From: Ganoderma boninense
Taxonomy: Eukaryota; Basidiomycota; Agaricomycetes; Polyporales; Polyporaceae
Assembly: GCA_002900995.3 (NCBI GenBank)
Contig: CM035314.1
Coordinates: 465,252 to 529,251 of the forward strand
DNA length: 64,000 nucleotides
Direction: 5' to 3'
In this document: piece by piece, positions 40,364 to 50,784 of the stretch
How positions within the stretch are numbered: the first letter of the stretch is position 1
Layout: each line of letters starts with the position of its first letter
Notes under the pieces: generated by a model
Seen by the model: the letters and a program-made list of their open reading frames with translations, nothing else
What the model was told of the DNA's origin: nothing
Databases searched by the model: none
Made by a program: the position numbers and the translations under genes

Positions 40364-42064
40364 TCAGCCGGGGCGAGGCCACGCCATCCCCTCGTCGTTC
40401 CGCGGCCGCATGCGCGTCACATCAATGTACTGGCCGGGCCAGGTATCCTCGCCTGATCGTGGAGGTACGGGCGTCAGCGCTCACAGCAACAAGCGGACAA
40501 TGAACAGAAAGAAAAAGAACAAAAGGGATGGGAAAAGAAATGGGGGAGATGTCGACGACAGGGCACGCCGGAGACATGTGGAATGCACGGTGCCGAAGGC
40601 AAAACGACACGTACTGCGATCAACGATGTTTACGTCGAGGTCGTCATCGTCCTCATCCTCATTCCCGTCTTGCGGGTCCCAGCGGTCCGCTTGCGCCGCA
40701 GCGGGGTGCTGCTCGCGGTCGACGGCGAGGTCCTTCATGAAGCGGCTGAGCGACTCCTCCTTCATCGCGCCGAGCTTCTTCTCGCGAGCGTCGCGGGCGC
40801 GCTGGAGTTCCGGCAGGTACTCCCTATTGGTCCGTGGCCCACGGGCGATTGGGGGGAGCAAGAAAGGAAAGGGGTCAGCGATGGCGGCGGGTAGCGTGGG
40901 ACAAAGAACATGCCTCTCGTACTCAGCACGAGACGCATCGACGGCTTCGAAGAACTCCTTCACACCTGCGCCGGTCATGCTGGACACGCCGACCGCCTAG
41001 AGCCACAGGGAAAGGAGGTCAGCAGTTCCAAAAAAGCGCGGGGACGGACGCGTACGGTGAGGTGTTTGTAGAACTCGTCGAGCACGAGGCTCATGCTGTT
41101 CATGAGGCTGTTCATGTACGTGGGTTCTCCTTCGTCGTCCGTCGTGCCTTGATGTGAGGCAAGCGCCGCTTGGAACGCTTCAAAGTCGTGCATCCACTCT
41201 ACGGCGAAATCGTGTGGTCGGACATCTGTCTTGTTGAAGACCAGGATGAACGGTAATTTTGTTTTGTAGAGAATGCTAGAGGGGAGCGTTAGCCGTAGAC
41301 ATAGTTATCTCCTAGCAGAAGCGCCTGAGGTGAAAAATGTATGGGATTCGACAAATGGTCCAAGCCGGACTGCAGGGGTTATTCCGAGAGCCATCGACCC
41401 TACTTACCTGCACGCGTAAAGCATGTTGGACATGAAGGTGGCCGGCGCCGTTGTTCGGGGTGTATCGATAACGTAGGCGACGACGGTAGGCAAGGACGAG
41501 GCCACTGCGTCTGTGATGATCGCACCGGACGCAGACCACGTAAAAATCTCGATCTGCCCCGGTGTATCTAGAATAATGTAGCTGGGCGGTTGCAGGGTCA
41601 ATGTGTATCCATGCAAGCTCCGGGACGCTGGCCACTCACTCGACGGTGTCTGCTCGTTTCTCAACGATATCCAGCACCTGGTCGAACTTGGTAGTAAAGA
41701 GATTGAGAGCGGTGAGGATTCCACCGTTCGGGCCGAGGTTATACCTGCAAAGAGAACAACGTCGCGATCGGTAACCACCATGAAGGAGGTGAGGTAAAGT
41801 AGATACACACTCCTTCATGACTTTGTGGTAATCGACTGTATCTCGGATGTCGATGTTAGGCTCGAATGGTGTGTTTGAGACGGCAGGATCGAGATTGAGG
41901 ACGTATGGCGGAGATGGGGGGTCTTGTGAATGTAGGTACGAATTTATTCTCTGCACGAAGGTGGACTTTCCTGCCCCCGCCATCCCGATTGTGATAATCA
42001 CAATCGGTTTCTTTCCGTCTCCAGCCATTTCTGATGGTCCTTCTCCCGATGTTTCTGGTTCCAT
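40364..42064 (-). CDS. GPN1: GPN-loop GTPase 1
   Basis: Seven exons give 377 aa in consistent frame: 41811..42064, 41640..41744, 41408..41581, 41056..41275, 40914..40996, 40615..40823, 40364..40452. GPN1 (yeast Npa3, human XAB1) is an essential cytoplasmic GTPase needed for RNA polymerase II assembly and nuclear import, working as a dimer with GPN family partners. Visible marks are the P-loop GMAGAGKST (27-35), the GPN loop Gly89-Pro90-Asn91 followed by GG, switch-like DTPGQIE, the FNKTD guanine-specificity motif, and a C-terminal acidic tail (EDEDDDD). Intron 5 (40824..40913) fits best as a GC-AG intron (donor GCATGT), keeping YEREYLPEL. The start at 42064 lies 197 bp from the divergent FHA gene start. 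Confidence 0.95.
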
Positions 42065-42261
42065 GTCAGCTGAGGATGGTGTTCGCGGAAAAAGGGGGGC
42101 GGTGCAGATTTCAGAGCCCAGGAGGACGGATAAGGAAGATGTCACATGTGACGTCACAAACGTCACATATATAGCTGCGGAACGGGCGTCGTCCGCGTTC
42201 CCGACGATTATCATCTCAACACCGACGACGACGACGACGACTACAGTCTTTGTGGGCAACG
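42065..42261. promoter_or_regulatory. Bidirectional promoter, GPN1 / FHA gene, with CRE-like palindrome
   Basis: Only 197 bp lies between the divergent start codons. It contains TGACGTCA (42147..42154), the full palindromic ATF/CREB-type bZIP site, flanked by further TCAC/GTCAC half-sites, then a TATATA-like stretch at about 42166 and a GAC/CGA trinucleotide run just before the FHA start. The palindrome is kept in the other two array copies (50671..50678 and 59092..59099). Factor binding is inferred from sequence only. Confidence 0.6.
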
Positions 42262-45141
42262 ATGGCGACGGATACCATTGAGAGGTCTACCATCTCAGGT
42301 ACGTTGGACTCGCACTCAGCAATGAGTGTCTCGTTGCTCAGGGGAGTCATCTCGGTCGAAGGCCTCGTCCTGCACGTCGAGGACCATGGCGAGCAGCCCT
42401 CCGAAACCCTCACGTACCGCAAGTCAGAGTCCCGCACCATCGCCATCGGCCGCAAGTCCAGCCAAGGCAACCCCGAGCAGCCAGACCCCGAACGAGCCCT
42501 GTTCCGCTGCCCCGTCGTAAGTCGTAAGCATGCCAAGATCACATTTACAGAGTATGGAAATGTATGCCACCATCCCTCCATGGCCCTCTATGGCTTGTTA
42601 TGTGCTGAACACACTTCTTCTCATCCCTCCATTCGTCTCCGTTGAACAAAGGTCTACATCACCGACCTGGGCTCCCATCACGGGACGCACATCCTCCGCC
42701 CGGGCGAACTCGTATCCACATCCCTCAAACGAGAGGTGCCCACCGTGGTCGCCGATGGCGACCTGATCACCTTTGGGAAGACTGTCGGCCGGGACACCAA
42801 TCTCGTCCGCCCTGTCGTCGCCCGGGTAGAGCTGACATTCGGCGGGGACGCCCCCAAGCAGGCATCCCCACCCCCGCCGAGGTCTCTCGCGGCCGAGCGG
42901 CCCTCTACCCCCGGCCCCGCTGCCGATGACTCGCCATCGCAGTCGCAACCACATGGACGTGACGGCGAGAAGACGCCCACACGAGCCAACACTGGCCGTT
43001 ACGGCGTGTTCCTCCCCTCCCCTGAGTCCTCCCCCTCGAGCAGCTCGGACAGCGACTCTGACATCCAAGAGATCTCGCCTCCGCCGTCTCCCTCGCGGAA
43101 CATCATCACGTCGTTGCCTTCGCCGAGCTCGCCGTTCGCCCGCTTGGGCCCCTTCGGTTGCCCGGTGATCCCCCTCGGTGCCCGGCTGCGTCTCCTCCAG
43201 CAGATCCTGCCTCCGATTCACATTGCAGAGTCTCCGGAGCCGGAATACTACCCGCCGCCCATCGAGCCGTTCTCATTCGAGGAGATCCTCGTCGAAGGTG
43301 GGGTGGTCGAGGAGGAAGAGGAAGACATGGATCTCTCCTCAAGCCGCGCACACTCGCCCGCACACATCGATGGAGCCCACACAGAGCCTCCCGTGGTTGG
43401 TGCCTGGCCCCCTTCCCCATCGAGGGCATCTGAATCCCCCTCCGAGCCCCGCGAGTCGAGCGTGGAATCGCAACCGATGCCTGAAGGTCGGCGTGAAGTG
43501 ATTGAGATTAGTGACGACGACTACGGTACGCCTGTCCCTGCTGCTGCTGTGAGTGCATCCGTAGAGAGCAATGAGGCAGTTCGTGCAGCCGAGGAGAGCC
43601 CTGAGGTTGATGTTGAGATGGTGGATATGGTGTTCGGCGACACTGAGTCGGCGCCGAGTTCCCCCGAAGACGACCCTTCCTTTCCCGAGAACGACATTAT
43701 TATTGACCTCGAGACTACGAACGCCAATGAGTCGGCCGCAAGCCGCCTATTCGCAAACGTCACGTTGCCTGTCGAGGCAGCGAGTGCGAGCGTTACGTTC
43801 GACACAAGCGCGATTGAGGCTCAGATTGCTGAGGCTCGGGTCAGTACCTCCTTCTCCCCCGCCTTGTTGTCCTTCTTGGACATCGCTAACTCGATGCAGG
43901 ATGAGATCAACACCATCCGCACGACGCGGGACGCAGACGAGGTGATCTTCACCGCGCACGTCCAGCAAACGAAGGCGCGCCTAGACGCATTGGATGTCCG
44001 GATGCACGACACTCAATCCAATCTCACCTCCCACAACGACGAGCTATCTGCGATCGATACCCGCCTGCAGAACCTCAGAAGTATCGTGTCTAGCCTGCAA
44101 GAACGAAACGACATCGGCGAGCGGCTGGAAGGGCTCATGCGCGAGGTCGGGATGGCGAAGGACATGCTGCATGGTAATTATAACCTATCTTTGCGCATCG
44201 TGCTCTGTGTTTACTGATATCGTCTTGTCACAGAAACCTGCACCTTGCATCAACAGGCCCGCGAGCAGATGACAGAGGAGCTGGAGACCGTCAAGGCGCT
44301 CCGTGCGGGGGCCGCGGGGGGTGCAGCAGGGACAGATGTGGTAGGCAGCGGCGGGCAATATATTTCTTTCGGGGCAGGTCGCGGCTCGGGTGTGCAGAAG
44401 CGGGGCGTGCATCTCCCCGACCGATCATTTTTCTCTGTGCGAGGGGATGATGATTTGCGTGCGAGGGGGGGATGGTTTGTGCGGGGGATGCGTTGTGTGC
44501 ACTGGGGGGATGTGCGAGAAGGTGGACGAGGGGGGATCAGTTGCGTTGTGTACAGTGGGGGGTACACAAGGGAACACTTTGCAACGCGGACTCCGTCTTG
44601 GTGTTGCGCTCGCACTCACAAATATATTTACATGCAGCTAGCTACTCCGAGGCACAAAACGGCGACGACGCGCATGAGCGCCTATTCCCACTTGTCCCCC
44701 TCCTTCCACCGCCATGGTCGTCTCCGCTCGTCGTGCTTGCGTCTCGCGTGTGGTGCCCTCGGAATGGCTCGACGCGCATCCTCGTGCGTTCGCTGCGATG
44801 CAGGAGGTGCTCGTTCATCGGGACGGGCCCGTAGCCGCGTCTGCGAGGTTTGCCCCTGTGTGCTTCGGAGTACTCACCTTCTGCCCACAGAACTTCTCGC
44901 GAACGCTAACGTCCAGCTTCGCAGGTCGTGCGATGGGAAGCTGCGGGCGCCGCTTGCGTGCCGCGAGGGCGATTGGAGCCTGTCCCAGCCGGGAGCCTTG
45001 CCTGACCTCTCCCCGCGTGCTCGCGCAGACGAAAGAAGTCGAAACTCACCTTGCACCGTCTCCATCTCCAACATAGGTCTACGGGATTGCTGTTTGGCAG
45101 CTCCAGCGTTGCGCGCAACCGCATGGAACCTCGGGACGTGA
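42262..45141 (+). CDS. FHA-domain protein, copy A, native C-terminus lost
   Basis: Exons 42262..42561 and 42652..44173, then a third from 44234. The FHA phosphothreonine-binding domain is complete: Gly63-Arg64, SRKH (87-90) and GSHHGT (107-112). A long acidic Ser/Pro-rich linker and a coiled-coil-like stretch ([24 protein letters not shown]) follow. The full-length copy C ends with basic clusters and a hydrophobic tail. Here homology stops after VKALR in exon 3 and the frame runs open through unrelated G-rich sequence to a stop at 45139, so the tail anchor is missing. Residues encoded in the first 0.6 kb differ slightly from copies B and C (for example Glu/Gln and Asn/Ile changes). FHA plus coiled coil plus tail anchor resembles Far9/Far10/SLMAP-type STRIPAK subunits; that is a suggestion only. 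Confidence 0.75.
44465..44562 (+). repeat. G-run cluster after the FHA truncation point (copy in unit 2 at 52986..53083)
   Basis: Five G-runs of five to seven bases occur within 98 bp on the plus strand (44465..44471, 44483..44487, 44504..44509, 44530..44535, 44557..44562). The last lies in a small hairpin, GTGTAC...GTACAC. The spacing is compatible with a long-loop G-quadruplex. It lies just downstream of where copies A and B depart from the native FHA sequence. Confidence 0.6.
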
Positions 45142-45441
45142 GAGGGACAAGCAGGAAGGAGGCTCGCGCTGTGGTGGGGGGCGAAACGGCACGGACGTCT
45201 CGACCGCCGCGCATTAAGTTGCGTGCGGATATCTGTTCCAGACCCGCTTGATGTGTTAATAGACGTAATTATCTGGGACAGTCCGTTTGCGACCCGGAAG
45301 CGACACCCTCGCATGCCCGCCATCCCCGTTCCAAGCCGCGTCGCCAAGCACAACACGCCTTCACACCACAGCAAGTCGCGACAAAAACAGTCGTTCTGAT
45401 GTACATACATGTAAGCGACGCTGCCGTGGACGCAGAACACC

Positions 45442-45972
45442 TCAGTCCCAGTCGAGTATAGGGTCCTCCTCCTCCTCCTCCTCGCCCGCCGTGTCCTCCC
45501 TCAGCCTCCACGACCCGCCCTCCCAGACGCACTCGATCCCGTCCTTCCACATCGTGATCGGCCGCAATACCGCTGGCTTCACAGCCTCGGTGTCCTCCTC
45601 CTCGTCGATCCACGCCATGCTCTTCGGCCCGTTCCGCTCGTACCGCGGCGCGATCACCTCGCCCTTCTCGTCGAAGCGTGGCCGCCGGCTCCCGATGTCT
45701 CTCCGCGCAACCTCGGGCAGCGCAGCGCGAAACAGGGGCCCGGGCACCGCCTTCGCGACGTCGACCCGCGCCGCCTCCACCTCCTCCGCCGTCGCCTCCT
45801 CGAACCGCAGGGTCCCGCACCGAATCAGGTAGATCAGCTCCAGCATCTCCGACGGCGACGGCGCCCCGCTCGAGCTCAGGTTGCAGAAGCGGATGTGTGC
45901 CGGCCACCCGAGCAGCTTCGCCCAGTACCACAGGAACACCTCGTCCCGGAACGCCTTGGCCGTGTATCGCAT
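45442..45972 (-). CDS. Hypothetical protein, unit 1 copy
   Basis: A single open frame of 176 aa from ATG at 45972. It looks like a real protein: an aromatic N-terminal stretch (FLWYWAKLLGWPAH), a helical middle (SEMLELIYLIRCGTLRFEEA), then an acidic tail with a Glu run ending DPILDWD. No family recognised. The composition is balanced, unlike shadow frames around it. An upstream exon is possible. The Glu run is encoded by a CTC-type trinucleotide repeat (reverse strand) that is one unit longer here than in the second copy. Confidence 0.55.
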   Translation of the reverse strand: MRYTAKAFRDEVFLWYWAKLLGWPAHIRFCNLSSSGAPSPSEMLELIYLIRCGTLRFEEATAEEVEAARVDVAKAVPGPLFRAALPEVARRDIGSRRPRFDEKGEVIAPRYERNGPKSMAWIDEEEDTEAVKPAVLRPITMWKDGIECVWEGGSWRLREDTAGEEEEEEDPILDWD

Positions 45973-46689
45973 CTTCGCGTCCGCGTCTCCCGTAAATGTA
46001 CCTAATCAAACGGTTAAAATCCTTCTCCGACGTCGAATGATCATGCACCTACGCAGCCTCCCGTCGAACAGGCCCCGAAGCGTGCCCCGCGCGTACCCTG
46101 CGTTGCTGGAGTAGACAAAGACGGTGCGCCGGCTGGGACGTCCCAGGGACTCGCTCGAAAGCGACGACCGCTGTCGCCCGCATTGGGTGTTCGTGTGGTA
46201 GAGCATCGGGCGCGCGACGAGGTGGTGAGGCTGTCGAGTCGATTCGCCCGGCTCCGTGAATTTATGTACGGTGTCTTCCCTGTGTTGCAACAGAGGGACG
46301 CGAGGGTCTCCTGCTCGAGCCAATGGATTAGCGACGCGTCCCGGATGCGGCAGACTACGCGCAGAGCGTACGTACCTACAAGCGGACATACACACCGGCA
46401 AACACCCTTGCTCGGCATTGCCGTTCGTGCCCCATCTTCGCTTGGCAGCATCGGGCCCGCCGTCCCCGCCCTCGCGTCCGTCACCCCGGCAAGACGATCT
46501 CGATCTCCCGACTCCCAACTCCCGGGCACGATCCAGCAGCGCTCCCGTCTGCAACCGTCGTCGGGGCCGGCAAGACGGGAGCTTGACACGGACCTTGGCC
46601 CTGAGCAATTAGACACCGGGCGCCACGGCAGCGTCGCCGTCCCGCCATCTCGGCTAGGCCGCTTGTAAGATGCACGCGCTCCGTCTGTG

Positions 46690-49100
46690 CGCGAAGGAGG
46701 CGGGACGGAAGGCGGGCAGCCGGACCGCGACGCCACGGAACGGTCCTGGATGGTTGTTGTTTATGGCAGACAACAGCCAGGGATTCTGTCGTCTTTGAGC
46801 GGGCGATGGCGTGTTGAAATAAACTAGATATTCCCTGTCCGAGCGAGTAAGGCCCTGCACCGCTTGGATAGCTGAGGGATGAGCCTGCACGAACCGACAT
46901 CTGCGCGCCCTTGCGACGACCTCGGTATTCGAACCGATCGGGTCCTGTCGTGTTTCAGCGGTTCCCAAGTCCCACACGCTCGCGGCGTACTAGTCTTACA
47001 GCCGCTCCCCGGCGCGGGCGTGAAAGTGCTATGACCCCAATAACCCTCTGATTCACAGCACCGCGGCGCATTCCGCCCGAAACCTTGTCTCCAGTGTACT
47101 CGTCCTGTAGTTAGAGCTGGTCAGACATGTAGGACGGCGAGAATTACATCTGCGCACCACGGACGGAAACTGCAATGGGACGAATGTTGATGTGGAGCGG
47201 CGTCTTGGCGGCCCTCCAGACGNNNNNNNNNNNNNNNNNNNNNNNNNNNNNNNNNNNNNNNNNNNNNNNNNNNNNNNNNNNNNNNNNNNNNNNNNNNNNN
47301 NNNNNNNNNNNNNNNNNNNNNNTTCGGCGCGCCGCCCGAGCTTCAGCTTGACGTTCAGCGATCCGTACCGCATCACCTGCAGGTGGGTCAGAAAGCTGGA
47401 CCAAGCAGTCGGTTGTCGGATCGACCCGAGTGCTACTCACTTGGCTCTATTCTCTGTGCGGCCGTGTCCCGCCAGTGTTCTGGGGCTGGCGTCGTCCATG
47501 TCCTCAGCGACACGCTGTAGTCCTGATGGGATGGTGTCAGGCCTGCCAATATGTTAGATTTCCCACCGCGAGGACGAGACGGCGTGTGCTTGAACCTCTG
47601 CACCTGTCCGCGACCGATGCCGCGCGAACGCGGAGTTGCTGCAAGCACCAAGACGCGTCGTACGCGATGTCCGGGACGTGTCGACACTCGCGCCGGGCTC
47701 GGATACGAAGCGGGGAAAGGAGGGCGTGTGCAAGCGGGCGGGGCAGTCATGGGAAGAAAAGCGGCGAAGACGACCTCGGACGATGCAAAATGTGCACGAG
47801 AGTGTACGAGATTCGATTGGGATTAAAATGCAGACGTATGGAAGGAGTTGGCTGCTTGTAAGGTGCCCGCGCTGCGTCCCGAGTATTCGAAGGAAGAGGA
47901 CAACAGACGTGAAGTGGGATGGCAAACACTCGGCGGATACACGGACGGCGTGCGCGAACACGGCGGAACGGCCTGGATGGTTGTTGTTTATGATAGACAA
48001 CAGCCCGCGACCGTGTAGAGCACAGTTGCGTCGCGCAGAAACCCAATGTGGGGGCTAGGTCCGGAGCTCTGCGTCGTAGTCGAGCATTCGCAGCGGTGCG
48101 CGCCGAACGGAGACGGCGGGTCATACCCGTTCTCAGCGAAGCCAGACGCACACGACCAGGGAAACGGCAGTGCGCCGCTTGACTAGGCGCGACAGCCGGA
48201 AGACGGAAGACGGGACACGGCTGCACGAACCGATGTCGATGACGGCCCTCGTTCGAGTCTAGCAGAGCTTGATGAATTTCAGAACTCGTATATACATATA
48301 TTGTGAAGAGTCGCATGCGGGCTTCGGAACACACCTGTCTTTCGGCCGTGCGCGCAAGTGCTCTCCGGCCTGCAGGCTGCCAGACCGGCCATCCATCCCA
48401 CAATACGCACCCTGCACTCCGGGCCAGTCAGAGGCATTCCGCACGGCGAAAATAGTCGTGTACATACCGTGTACGGCGACGGCGCCGACCGTATTGATGT
48501 GGAGCGGCGCCTTGGCAATTCCCGCTCCCTGCAGACGTTCCGAGCGATCCGAGCCTCGTCCAGGCGTCGGACGATCCGCATCGCAGTGCCCGCTGGTGGG
48601 CCAGAAAGCTGGACCAAGCAGTCGGCGGGCCGCTTCGTTTCGTCATGCTGCCAGGACGCTATTTTCGCGCCCCATGCATCCTGCTCTCGCCTGCAGTGTC
48701 GCCGGCGGCCATGGCGGCGCATCTCAAGGCTTGCGTGAGGTCGTACGAGTCCTGCGAAAGCGTCAGATCGACCGCTGCAAGCGGGAAACGGCCGGGAGAG
48801 CGGATACGCGCTCCGCACCCTCTCGCCTCCCAAATCCGCCCAGACGCGGATTTCCAAAAGTCGTCCAGACACGACGGCAACGCATCAGGAACGTCGTACG
48901 CGACCCCCCGAGCCCCCCGAAACAGCTCGCACCGCGCCCGGACGCGAACCGGGGGCGGGACGGCGTGCGCAAGTGCGGCGGCAACGGAATTACAATGAAA
49001 ATGCGGTTTTCGCAACCTCGGCGGATCGCGGCGGGGACGACCTCGGACGGTGCGAAATGTGCACGGGAGTGCGGGAAATTCGATTGCGAAGGGTGCGGAT
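46690..49100 (+). repeat. Diverged internal repeats of about 1.2 kb (unit 1; again at about 55210..57510)
   Basis: Colinear blocks recur at similar spacing. CTGGATGGTTGTTGTTTATG is at 46746 and 47973, GATGTGGAGCGGCG at 47189 and 48496, AGAAAGCTGGACCAAGCAGT at 47390 and 48603, and GACGACCTCGGACG at 47769 and 49036. The first block includes a hairpin (GGTTGTTGT paired with ACAACAGCC). The two halves differ by substitutions and indels, so this tandem is older than the 8.4-kb duplication. Confidence 0.75.
47223..47322. other. 100-N assembly gap 1, apparently with nothing missing
   Basis: Exactly 100 N. In unit 2 the flanks are contiguous: CCAGACG joins TTCGGCG directly at about 55742. Removing the N run aligns unit 1 to unit 2 with only a 2-nt difference (GCGCGCCG against GCGCCG). 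The run is therefore a placeholder. Confidence 0.9.
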
Positions 49101-50499
49101 GCCTACAGCGAGAGGTAAGACGAAACTACTGCGTCCCGCCCCACAAAACCCGACGCCGGCGAGCCGTGTCTGCGCGGATTGGCGTCAGGACGCAGGTTCG
49201 AGCCCGCGAGGACGCATAGACTCACGCAGAAGTGGTCCGCGGCGGAAATGCGGGCGTTGAGCAAATCGCCCCGCCCGACGGGCAGTGGGTCGGGGCTTTG
49301 GGGCGCGAAGTGAAACGGGCTCGGAACGCCGTCGCAGCGGCCGCAATGGGTACGGAGGCCGTCCGACGGGCTTGGACGCTTGCTAGGCGGGCGAGGAAGG
49401 GCGGGGGTTTGGAAATATGGCGGATCCTCTTGGCGCGCGGCAGCGAAAACGGCCGAGGTGGGCCCTGGACGTCGATCCCGCCCGTCCATTGGGTCTGTCC
49501 TGTTCCCTGCATCGTTGCTCTATCGCGACACAGTCAGTAGCGGCACGCGGCGCAGAGGTATTTTTCAGAACTCACGCATTTGGCACAGGCGGAAAGTCGG
49601 GCCACGGTCAAAGCACGGCGGCCGGGCGTGAAGGACGCTAAAAACATTTACGAGGCTTGTAAGAATACGAACTATGGCAACGACACGAGCAGGAACGCAC
49701 CTGCTGCGAAGGGACTCTTGGCGGCCAGAGGCGCACCGACGTTCGTGGGCAGGGCCTCCTGCCCGGGCGACGGCAACGGATTGCGGGGACGGCGGGACGT
49801 CGGGTGGAATAGTGGTTACGTCTTGATACTAAGGGACTCGTCTACGAGCTGGGATGGGCGGGGACAGGCGGGAGAGGTGAAGGATCGCTTGGGGGAAGCG
49901 ACGGCCGATCGAAACAGCGGTCTGCAGCGGCCGCAAACGTAAGGATAAGTTCTGGGTGGGCGTTGTGAGCCGTGGTGAGTTGGCTGGGAGCTGGTCTGTG
50001 CGCGATGTTCGCGGTGTATAAAGGCAGCGCCGTTTGCTGCGTGCTAACATACGGCCCATCCGTCCGCACTGACCGCAAGCGTCCGAGTCCACGGACGTCT
50101 GCGGCTTTCTCTTGGACGAGGACGACGGAATGGCGAGCTATGTAGCGTGTGCTCGTGAGTATCGCCATGTTCCGAAGGAAACGCACTCGCACTTACCAGA
50201 CTTGCCTGCAGACGACCGCTCACCGCTTTGGGGGCAACATAGTGTGCGAGCAGTGCCGCGGCAGGCTCTACTGGAGGGAAGCGGGGGTTGCAGTGCGTGT
50301 CGTCGTGGGTGCGCTGCGAGTCTTCGGAGGGCAGAGTGGGCGGAAAGGCGAGGCGGGCGGGCGGCGGGCAGCGTTTGCGAGTGCGTAGAGAGCGTGTCGA
50401 TGGACGAGAAACGGGGCTTGGAACGGGGACGAGAGGGCGAAAAACGGGGGCGCGATCGGGAAACGAGGTGTCGAGAGGGCCGAAAGCGGAAGGAGACGC

Positions 50500-50589
50500 G
50501 TCGCAAAACGCGAGTTCCTGCGCGCGACATCCAATCACAAGCGGCGTCTTGCTGTCCCCAGTCGCTCCTCCCTGCGTCCGGTTCGATGG
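50500..50589 (-). pseudogene. Degenerate 5' end of GPN1 exon 1 (unit 2 left flank)
   Basis: On the minus strand, sequence upstream of the copied promoter still resembles the first codons of GPN1 (Ile-Glu-Pro-Asp against Met-Glu-Pro-Glu, then a GD.K.P-like block) but the start codon is ATC and the frame is shifted by indels. Homology fades within about 90 nt, before the P-loop is complete. It marks the left limit of the copied segment. Confidence 0.55.
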
Positions 50590-50784
50590 CAGCTGAGGAT
50601 GGTGTTCGCGGAAAAAGGGGGGCGGTGCAGACTTCGGAGCCAGGAGGACGGATAAGGAAGATGTCACCGGTGACGTCACACACGTCACAGCATATAGCTG
50701 CGCAACGGGCGTCGTCCGCGTTCCCGACGATTATCATCTCGCCACCGACGACGACGACGACGACTACAGTCTTTGTGGGCAACG

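Larger units (their letters stand above)
45973..50500. other. Unit 1 spacer: internal diverged repeats, no supported gene
   Basis: GC-rich, CpG-rich sequence with many overlapping open frames on both strands, the usual by-product of high GC. It holds the diverged repeat pair at about 46690..49100 and a TATAAAG box at 50017 followed by an ATG at 50130 with a GTGAGT donor at 50155. A short gene there cannot be confirmed. The equivalent spacer in unit 2 is 54493..58920. Confidence 0.45.
42067..50589. repeat. Direct repeat unit 1 (about 8.42 kb of real sequence)
   Basis: Runs from CAGCTGAGGATGG beside the GPN1 start to the next occurrence of the same sequence at 50590. It carries the shared promoter, FHA gene copy A, a minus-strand hypothetical gene, diverged internal repeats, and a 5' GPN1 relic at its right end. 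The length of 8523 includes a 100-N run. Its first 0.8 kb differs from units 2 and 3 by scattered substitutions; beyond about 42.85 kb it is almost base-for-base the same as unit 2. Confidence 0.93.

Noticed and set aside
49190..49206. GGTTCGAGCCC, a B-box-like tRNA motif (also GGTTCGAATACC on the minus strand near 46935)
   Set aside because: No matching acceptor, anticodon stem or A box at the right distance; chance match.
50017..50400. TATAAAG box, ATG at 50130, GTGAGT donor, and a CEQCRGRLYW reading frame
   Set aside because: The promoter-like spacing is attractive, but no splice choice joins the first exon to the Cys-containing frame without a conflict, so a gene is not claimed.
50044..50782. 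Minus-strand frame starting in the GAC-repeat region upstream of FHA copy B
   Set aside because: It is the reverse complement of the shared promoter (poly-Val from the trinucleotide repeat) plus the GPN1 relic; not a separate gene.
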